From a bacterium 1XD42-54 (lineage in GTDB: Bacteria > Bacillota > Clostridia > Lachnospirales > Lachnospiraceae), in NCBI GenBank assembly GCA_003612585.1, contig RAZH01000015.1:1-37938 (forward strand): DNA of 37,938 bases, given 5' to 3'. The notes below the pieces were generated by a model. The model worked only from the letters and a program-made list of their open reading frames with translations, was not told the origin of the DNA and ran no database searches. Every line of letters begins with the position of its first letter. Position 1 is the stretch's first letter. The translations under genes and the position numbers were made by a program. Below are positions 32,586 to 37,938 of this stretch, one piece after another.

Positions 32586-32840
32586 CAGACCGCCCCTACG
32601 CCCTGGGCCTGTATGAAAAAGCCATGCCCCCGCAGCTTCCCTGGAAAGAAAAACTGCAAAGCGCAAAACAGGCCGGCTATGACTACATAGAGCTGAGCAT
32701 CGACGAAGCAGAAGAAAAAATCCGCCGTCTTGTCATGACAAAAGAGGAACGGCTGCGGCTAATCAGCGCCATGTACGAGACCGGTCTTCCGGTACGTTCC
32801 ATGTGCGTGAGCACGCTGACAAAATATTCCCTTGGCAACG
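32586..32840 (+). repeat. 255-bp direct repeat (ulaE segment), copy 1
   Basis: Matches 34382-34636 with seven single-base differences that I count by eye (about 97% identity), at an offset of 1796 bp. The two copies flank the fic gene. Confidence 0.9.
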
Positions 32841-32910
32841 ACAACCCGGCTTACTGCGCAAGAGGCATAGAAATCCTGCGCGGAGCAGTGAAACTTGCAG
32901 ACGACCTGGT
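32586..32910 (+). pseudogene. L-xylulose/L-ribulose 5-phosphate 3-epimerase fragment (UlaE-like), copy 1
   Basis: RPYALGLYEKAMPPQLPWKE through IELSIDEAEEKIRRLVMTKE, ISAMYETGLPVRSMCVSTLT and IEILRGAVKLADDL is the N-terminal third of UlaE/SgbU-type epimerases (AP endonuclease family 2 fold). After ADDL (about 32910) the frame runs into unrelated residues and stops at 33040. It joins the FGGY fragment in frame, so a 178-aa chimera could be translated from a GTG at 32504, but it cannot be a working epimerase. Confidence 0.8.
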
Positions 32911-33011
32911 GCGGTCCTCGGGAACGATCGCGCAGGGATTTAATAGAACCGTCATAACGCTGATTCCAGCGGTAGATATACTGTCTGTCCCTTTACTTTT
33001 TTACAAAGAAA

Positions 33012-33050
33012 CCTTTACTTTTTGGCTTTTTAGGATATAATAAGTAAAGG
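33012..33050 (+). promoter_or_regulatory. fic promoter inside an inverted repeat
   Basis: CCTTTACTT at 33012-33020 and AAGTAAAGG at 33042-33050 form a perfect 9-bp inverted repeat around TATAAT at 33036-33041. A further CCTTTACTTTTT copy starts near 32989. The arrangement suggests repression by an HTH protein, possibly the Fic protein's own N-terminal domain. Confidence 0.7.
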
Positions 33051-33065
33051 AAGAAGGTGAATACT

Positions 33066-33977
33066 ATGATTTCATATTCCGGTCTGCTGCAAAAACTGAA
33101 TGAAAAAGGTCTGACGAAAACTGCATTGGCTAAGGAGCTTGGTATATCCTCCCGCACCGTGGCAAAAATCCGCCGGAGAGAGAAAATCGCCGATTATGTT
33201 CTTGAAAAAATGGCTGTTTTTTTCGGTTGTTCTGTAGATGAACTATGCCAGACCATTTCGGATAACAGTTTGCTTCAAACGCTCAGAGATGAAAAAAACA
33301 TCCGTATGCCCGGAGGTCTGTACCATGAACTTCAAGTACGGATGACCTATAACTCCAATCACATAGAGGGCAGTAAACTCAGTGAAGATCAGACCAGGCT
33401 GATTTTTGAAACAAACACAATAGACATCGGAGAAGGTATCCCTGTTGATGACATTATCGAAACTGTCAATCATTTTCGGGCCATTGACTTTTGTATCGAT
33501 ATGGCAGAAAAACCGCTTACCGAGGATATCATCAAAGAACTGCACCGCATTTTGAAGCAAAGCACAAAGGATTCCACGCTTGCATGGTTTGCCGTTGGTG
33601 ATTACAAGAAAAGAGCCAATATGGTCGGCGGCCGTGAAACTGTAAAGCCGAAAGAGGTTGCTCCATGCATGAAAGTTCTGCTTTCCGAATATGAAGCCAA
33701 AACTGCTGTCACCATTAACGACATCATTCGCTTCCATTACGCGTTTGAACGCATTCATCCATTCCAGGATGGCAACGGAAGAGTCGGCAGGCTGATCGCT
33801 TTAAAAGAGTGCCTGCGATTCGGGCTTATTCCGTTTATCATTGAGGATGCCAAAAAAATGTATTATTACCGAGGGCTCTCTGAATGGGAACGGGAGAAAG
33901 GCTATCTGACAGACACTTGTCTGGATGGACAAGATACTTTTAGAAAACTGATGTCCATGTTTGATATCCAGTCATAA
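33066..33977 (+). CDS. Fic family protein with N-terminal HTH
   Basis: A 303-aa protein. Residues 1-65 are an XRE-like HTH (LNEKGLTKTALAKELGISSR, then TVAKIRRREKIADYVLEKM). The Fic domain follows, with the complete catalytic motif HPFQDGNGRVGR at 231-242. An inhibitory-helix motif SNHIEG is at 97-102, so this is a class II Fic enzyme with built-in inhibition; its usual chemistry is transfer of AMP from ATP onto a protein target. The ATG at 33066 with AAGAAGG is preferred over GTG 33057. It stands alone between the two ulaE fragments. Confidence 0.92.
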   Translation: MISYSGLLQKLNEKGLTKTALAKELGISSRTVAKIRRREKIADYVLEKMAVFFGCSVDELCQTISDNSLLQTLRDEKNIRMPGGLYHELQVRMTYNSNHIEGSKLSEDQTRLIFETNTIDIGEGIPVDDIIETVNHFRAIDFCIDMAEKPLTEDIIKELHRILKQSTKDSTLAWFAVGDYKKRANMVGGRETVKPKEVAPCMKVLLSEYEAKTAVTINDIIRFHYAFERIHPFQDGNGRVGRLIALKECLRFGLIPFIIEDAKKMYYYRGLSEWEREKGYLTDTCLDGQDTFRKLMSMFDIQS

Positions 33978-34060
33978 CCCCCTCTTTGGAGAATTCCTTG
34001 ATGTTAGGATTTTCTCCCTATCCGGATTAACGTATGTATTATGATCTTACATCATCAGAG

Positions 34061-34104
34061 ATGCTCAGCTCCATGTGTCCTTGACATGGGGCTGAGCATT
34101 TTGC
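34061..34104 (+). terminator. Strong intrinsic terminator after fic
   Basis: ATGCTCAGCTCCATGT (34061-34076) pairs with ACATGGGGCTGAGCAT (34084-34099), 16 bp with one G-U, followed by TTTT. It lies 84 nt after the fic stop. Confidence 0.85.
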
Positions 34105-34282
34105 TATAACAGCTCTTTTGGTTTTCATGCCAGATATAACGGCAGGTGAGTGATGGTTCCATCTTTCCGGCAGCCGTGCTTTGAAAAACGAAGCGCATGA
34201 TCTGGCTGGTGTATGGAAAAATAACCTTAAAAAGAAGGAACGGTTTTGAAATTTACATTTTTTGTTTGGTTTATTTTTAAAT

Positions 34283-34352
34283 TCAGACATTAAACTGATT
34301 GGGCGTTACACCGGTATATTTCTTGAAAAGTTTGATAAAATAGCTGACATCC
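34283..34352 (-). pseudogene. AraC-type HTH C-terminal end
   Basis: The minus strand reads DVSYFIKLFKKYTGVTPNQF, then NV and a stop at 34283-34285. This is the last helix-turn-helix segment and end of an AraC regulator, exactly the part missing from 32185-32427. Its 5' side abuts the native ribosome site of ulaE copy 2. Confidence 0.75.
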
Positions 34353-34378
34353 TAAAACAAGAAAGGAGCCCCCAAAAA

Positions 34379-35006
34379 TGCCAGACCGCCCCTACGCCCT
34401 GGGCCTGTATGAAAAAGCCATGCCCCTGCAGCTTCCCTGGAAAGAAAAACTGCAAAGCGCAAAACAGGCCGGCTATGACTTCATAGAGCTGAGCATCGAC
34501 GAAACAGAAGAAAAAATCCGCCGTCTTGTCATGACAAAAGAGGAATGGCTACAGCTAATCAGCGCCATGTACGAGACCGGTCTTCCGGTGCGTTCCATGT
34601 GCGTGAGCACGCTGACAAAATATTCCCTTGGCAACGTCAACCATCTGAAAGAAGCCGCCAGGATTGCAGAAAAGGCGGGAGTTCAAGTTACTTGAAGGTA
34701 TATCCGCATATCGGGAACCTTACAAATGCGGCAGCGGTGTACCAGACGGATATCCTGGAGGATTGGGAGCTTGGCAGAGGCAGTATTACTTCAATGCATT
34801 TAAAAGAGACAGTCCCAGGCAGGTACCGGGAGGTTCCGTATGGAGAAGGGCATGTGGACTTTGAACAGGCGATTGCAAAAATGTGGGAGATGGGTGTTCG
34901 AAGATATGTAGCAGAATTTTGGTACAAAGGGAGCGCTACATGGCGGGAAGATTTGCAGGACGCGAATCGGAGGATGCGGAGAATTTTAGATAAACAGCAA
35001 GTATGA
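34379..35006 (+). pseudogene. UlaE-like epimerase with internal deletions, copy 2
   Basis: The ATG at 34379 has its own AAGGAG site. The first frame has the N-terminal third, then jumps at SLGN to NHLKEAARIAEKAGV (a later helix) and stops at 34695. The neighbouring frame continues YLKVYPHIGNLTNAAAVYQT, SMHLKETVPGRYREVPYGEG, HVDFEQAIAKMWEMGVRRYV and AEFWYKG to a stop at 35006. So at least two internal deletions, one of them frame-shifting, have removed the middle. UlaE acts in L-ascorbate or pentose breakdown; this copy is inactive. Confidence 0.85.
34382..34636 (+). repeat. 255-bp direct repeat (ulaE segment), copy 2
   Basis: Second copy of the 32586-32840 segment, same orientation. Confidence 0.9.
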
Positions 35007-35008
35007 AG

Positions 35009-35034
35009 AAAGGGATCTGGAAGGTCCCTTTTTG
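35009..35034 (+). terminator. Intrinsic terminator after the ulaE remnant
   Basis: AAAGGGATC pairs with GGTCCCTTT (one G-U), loop of five, then further Ts. It starts within a few bases of the ulaE stop. Confidence 0.75.
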
Positions 35035-35111
35035 TTGCAATTTTTGTTCCGCTTATATTCTGTCTTTTTGAGGATATGACAAGATTTTAACGGAGATACT
35101 AAAAGAAAGGG

Positions 35112-35140
35112 TTGCAAAATACCCATAAGGGGTATATAAT
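35112..35140 (+). promoter_or_regulatory. Copper-responsive promoter with CsoR-type operator
   Basis: TTGCAA at 35112-35117, a 17-bp spacer and TATAAT at 35135-35140. The spacer is almost filled by ATACCCATAAGGGGTAT (35119-35135), which has the pseudo-palindromic TACCC...GGGGTA form of CsoR boxes in Firmicutes. Copper-dependent derepression of copA is inferred. The repressor gene is not in this window. Confidence 0.8.
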
Positions 35141-35187
35141 GTTAAATGTAAGATACCTGGATGGGGTATGGGAAGGGAGGAGAGAGG

Positions 35188-37716
35188 ATGGAACAATATA
35201 CAGTGACTGGTATGAGCTGTGCAGCGTGCAGTTCCAGAGTGGAAAAAGCAGTTTCCAGTGTTCCTGGTGTAGAGAGCTGTTCCGTGAGTCTTTTGACTAA
35301 TTCTATGGGCGTAGAAGGAACTGCAAATATGGAAGAAATCGTTCGGGCTGTGGAAGCGGCCGGATATGGTGCAGTTCTAAAGGGAAGTAAAGGCGCAGAG
35401 GGGAACTCTGGGGTAAATACGGTTGCAGAGTATGAGGATATGTTGAAAGACCGCGAGACGCCTGCGATGAAACGGCGCTTGATTGCATCGCTGAGTCTGC
35501 TCATTCCGATGATGTATGTGTCCATGGGGCATATGATGTGGAACTGGCCGCTTCCGGCTGTTCTTTCGGAAAATCATGTAGCCATGGGGCTGATTCAGCT
35601 TTTGTTTGCAGCAGCGATCATGGTGATCAATCAGAAGTTTTTTATCAATGGTTTGAAAGGCCTGATTCACCGGGCGCCGAATATGGATACCCTGGTAGCC
35701 CTCGGTTCTGCCGCATCTTTTGTATACAGCACGTACGCACTGTTTGCGATGACAGATGCGCAGATGCACGGAGATATGCAGACCGTTATGAGTTACATGC
35801 ATGAGTTTTATTTTGAATCAGCAGCAATGATTCTCACGTTGATTACGGTTGGTAAGATGCTGGAAGCACGTTCAAAAGGCAGAACCACAGATGCATTGAA
35901 GGGATTGATGAAGCTTGCACCGAAAACTGCCACGCTGCTGCGAAATGGACAGGAAGTGGAGGTTGGCATTGAGCAAGTACGGATCGGCGACCGCTTTGTG
36001 GTTCGGCCGGGCGAAAATATTCCGGTGGACGGTATTGTCGTGGAGGGAAGCAGTGCGGTCAACGAATCGGCGCTGACAGGAGAGAGTATTCCAGTGGATA
36101 AGGCGCCGGGAGACGGCGTGTCGGCCGCAACCTTAAATCAATCAGGATTTCTGACCTGTGAGGCGACAAGAGTCGGGGAAGATACGACCCTGTCCCAGAT
36201 TATCCGAATGGTCAGCGATGCGGCGGCGACGAAGGCGCCAATTGCCAAGGTGGCGGACCGGGTATCTGGTGTGTTCGTTCCAATTGTGATTGCCATCGCA
36301 CTAGTGACGCTTGTAGTCTGGCTGGTTGCGGGAGAGGGCATTGGTTTTGCACTTGCGAGAAGCATTTCAGTTCTTGTGATCAGCTGTCCGTGTGCGCTTG
36401 GGCTGGCGACACCCGTGGCCATCATGGTGGGAAATGGGATGGGAGCCAAAAGCGGTATTCTGTTTAAAACAGCCGTATCACTGGAGGAGACAGGCAAAAT
36501 TGAAGTGATAGCGCTGGATAAAACGGGAACGATTACAAGCGGAGAACCGCGGATTACAGACTTGCTTCCATCAGACGGTGTGACGCAGGAGGAACTGCTC
36601 ATTCAGGCATTCGCATTGGAACAAAAGAGTGAACACCCTCTGGCCCGCGCGATTGTGGAGCGGGCAAAAGAACAAAAACTTCCGGCCAGAGAGCTGCGGG
36701 ATTTTGAGGCAGTGCCAGGAAACGGACTTACCGGAAACAGTGACGGACGTTTGCTTGCAGGAGGCAATCTGACCTTCATTCGCACGAAAGCGGAGGTGCC
36801 GGAGCGTGAGCAGCGTGCGGCAGAGCAGTTTGCGGCAGAAGGAAAGACGCCATTGTTTTTTGCACAGGATGGGAAGCTTATCGGCGTGATCGCAGTGGCA
36901 GATGTTATAAAGGAAGACAGTCCGGAGGCCGTAAAGCAGTTGCAGAATATGGGAATCCGGGTGGTGATGCTGACAGGCGACAATGAGCGGACCGCAAAAG
37001 CTATCGGTGCGCAGGCTGGCGTGGATGAGGTGATTGCAGGAGTTTTGCCAGACGGTAAAGAAAGCGTGATTCGAAATCTGAAGCATCATGGAAAGGTCGC
37101 AATGGTGGGAGACGGAATCAATGATGCGCCGGCCCTGACACGTGCAGATATCGGAATCGCCATTGGCGCCGGTGCGGATATTGCGATTGATGCGGCGGAT
37201 GTGGTTCTGATGAAAAGCAGACTTCTCGATGTAGCAGCCGCAATCCGTCTGAGCAGGGCGACACTGAGAAATATTCATGAGAACCTGTTTTGGGCATTTT
37301 TCTACAATATCATTGGGATTCCGCTTGCAGCAGGACTGTGGTATCCAATCTTTGGCTGGAAACTGAATCCGATGTTTGGCGCCGCGGCCATGAGTTTGTC
37401 AAGCTTTTGTGTTGTGGTAAATGCGCTACGTTTAAATCTGTTTTCGATGTATCAGACATCGAGAGATAAAAAAATAAAACATCATAAAGAAAAGGAGACG
37501 AAAAAAATGGAAAAAACAATGAAAATCAATGGGATGATGTGCGGACACTGCGAGGCACGTGTAAAGAAGACTCTGGAAGCTCTGCCGCAGGTAGAAGAGG
37601 CGATTGTGAGCCATGAAAGCGGAACAGCCGTCGTAAAGCTCAATGCAGAGGTAGATCCTGCTGTGCTGAAGAAAGCGGTAGAGGAGCAGGACTATGAGGT
37701 GACAGATATCCAATAA
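35188..37716 (+). CDS. copA: Copper-exporting P1B-type ATPase with C-terminal CopZ-like domain
   Basis: An 842-aa ATPase. The N-terminal HMA domain has GMSCAAC (Cys11, Cys14). Eight membrane helices follow, with the CPC ion site at 400-402, phosphorylation site DKTGT (Asp444), the SEHP motif (His483) and GDGIND (Asp642). After the last helix a basic linker leads to a second HMA domain with GMMCGHC (Cys785, Cys788). The ATG at 35188 has GGGAGGAGAG upstream; an in-frame ATG at 35161 precedes that site. It should pump Cu(I) out of the cytosol under CsoR control. Confidence 0.95.
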   Translation: MEQYTVTGMSCAACSSRVEKAVSSVPGVESCSVSLLTNSMGVEGTANMEEIVRAVEAAGYGAVLKGSKGAEGNSGVNTVAEYEDMLKDRETPAMKRRLIASLSLLIPMMYVSMGHMMWNWPLPAVLSENHVAMGLIQLLFAAAIMVINQKFFINGLKGLIHRAPNMDTLVALGSAASFVYSTYALFAMTDAQMHGDMQTVMSYMHEFYFESAAMILTLITVGKMLEARSKGRTTDALKGLMKLAPKTATLLRNGQEVEVGIEQVRIGDRFVVRPGENIPVDGIVVEGSSAVNESALTGESIPVDKAPGDGVSAATLNQSGFLTCEATRVGEDTTLSQIIRMVSDAAATKAPIAKVADRVSGVFVPIVIAIALVTLVVWLVAGEGIGFALARSISVLVISCPCALGLATPVAIMVGNGMGAKSGILFKTAVSLEETGKIEVIALDKTGTITSGEPRITDLLPSDGVTQEELLIQAFALEQKSEHPLARAIVERAKEQKLPARELRDFEAVPGNGLTGNSDGRLLAGGNLTFIRTKAEVPEREQRAAEQFAAEGKTPLFFAQDGKLIGVIAVADVIKEDSPEAVKQLQNMGIRVVMLTGDNERTAKAIGAQAGVDEVIAGVLPDGKESVIRNLKHHGKVAMVGDGINDAPALTRADIGIAIGAGADIAIDAADVVLMKSRLLDVAAAIRLSRATLRNIHENLFWAFFYNIIGIPLAAGLWYPIFGWKLNPMFGAAAMSLSSFCVVVNALRLNLFSMYQTSRDKKIKHHKEKETKKMEKTMKINGMMCGHCEARVKKTLEALPQVEEAIVSHESGTAVVKLNAEVDPAVLKKAVEEQDYEVTDIQ
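37507..37716 (+). CDS. copZ: CopZ-like copper chaperone, in-frame internal start within copA
   Basis: Inside copA, AAAGGAGA (37491-37498) lies 9 nt before an in-frame ATG at 37507. Initiation there would give a 69-aa protein with [11 protein letters not shown], the exact size and layout of a free CopZ chaperone. It would deliver Cu(I) to the ATPase or to the repressor. Either this locus makes both a CopA-HMA fusion and a free CopZ, or a stop between two former genes was lost. Separate translation is inferred from the ribosome site only. Confidence 0.55.
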   Translation: MEKTMKINGMMCGHCEARVKKTLEALPQVEEAIVSHESGTAVVKLNAEVDPAVLKKAVEEQDYEVTDIQ

Positions 37717-37749
37717 AAGGATTGTGGGAAATATGTGATTTATTTATGC

Positions 37750-37784
37750 AAGGACAAAGCCAATTTTCGGGCTTTGTCCTTTGT
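37750..37784 (+). terminator. Intrinsic terminator after copA
   Basis: AAGGACAAAGCC (37750-37761) pairs perfectly with GGCTTTGTCCTT (37770-37781) across an 8-nt loop. It starts 34 nt after the stop. The remaining 37785-37938 is AT-rich with no gene seen. Confidence 0.85.
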
Positions 37785-37938
37785 ATTACATAGATTTTGG
37801 CAGAAAAGAAGGGAAAAAGGTATCTTTACGCAGAAAAGAAAAGCATGTATACTGAATGAAAAGAACTAAGTCCAGCTAAGAAATGTCAATAGGTAAATTG
37901 AAAAATGTTTAAAAATTTTTTTTCGAGCAGTTGATCTA

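Overview
The window looks like a chromosomal accessory region from a gut Clostridia, most likely Lachnospiraceae. The basis is strong AGGAGG-type ribosome sites, sigma-A promoters, Bce/Ytr and CprABC/LanFEG-type peptide-resistance modules, TnpX-type large serine recombinases with TnpW, a DUF6179-like fragment and a CopA/CopZ locus. No rRNA, tRNA or CRISPR array was seen.

Layout. (1) 1-6.7 kb, plus strand: a GntR/YtrA-type repressor with its ABC exporter, then a BceRS-BceAB-type detection and detoxification module against cell-wall-active peptides. (2) 6.85-11.9 kb, plus strand: the recombination end of an integrative element. It has a structured leader, a sigma-like ORF, a second structured RNA with a terminator, tnpW and two tandem large serine recombinases. 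(3) 12.0-14.4 kb, minus strand: a related but older element end. It has the same leader architecture, another sigma-like ORF, two small ORFs and a serine recombinase cut off where region 2 abuts it. I read this as one element inserted into the recombinase gene of another. (4) 14.4-19.2 kb, minus strand: an HTH protein, a two-component system and a CprABC/LanFEG-type ABC transporter with a YxeA-like protein. A perfect array of four 11-bp direct repeats in front of the ATPase gene looks like the response-regulator site. (5) 19.37-20.2 kb: an XRE gene broken by an IS256-family remnant. (6) 20.2-24.9 kb, plus strand: a LysR regulator and a MerR-like protein with a probable redox operon (flavodoxin lipoprotein, aldo/keto reductase, CMD-cupin protein, DUF4405 membrane protein). 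(7) 24.9-35.0 kb, more AT-rich: a gene graveyard with functional islands. Intact-looking genes are two GNATs, a DUF1801 protein, an AAA ATPase, a secreted C39-like protein with an E/T-rich stalk, and a Fic protein. They sit among deleted or fused pieces of a lipoprotein, a GNAT, a DUF6179-like protein, an AraC regulator, an FGGY kinase and two partial ulaE-like epimerase genes that form a 255-bp direct repeat around fic. (8) 35.1-37.8 kb: a CsoR-type operator, a CopA copper ATPase whose C-terminus is an in-frame CopZ with its own internal ribosome site, and a terminator.

How it works together: two sensor-plus-ABC systems for antimicrobial peptides flank the recombination modules, so the left half reads as mobile defence cargo. 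The most novel-looking signal is RNA-level. Two inverted copies of a leader of about 445 nt each run from a hairpin array through a terminator to a hairpin at the ribosome site of a sigma-like gene. A separate RNA domain of about 260 nt, closed by a 9-bp helix, precedes the tnpW terminator. All calls are from reading sequence; no database search or folding program was run.
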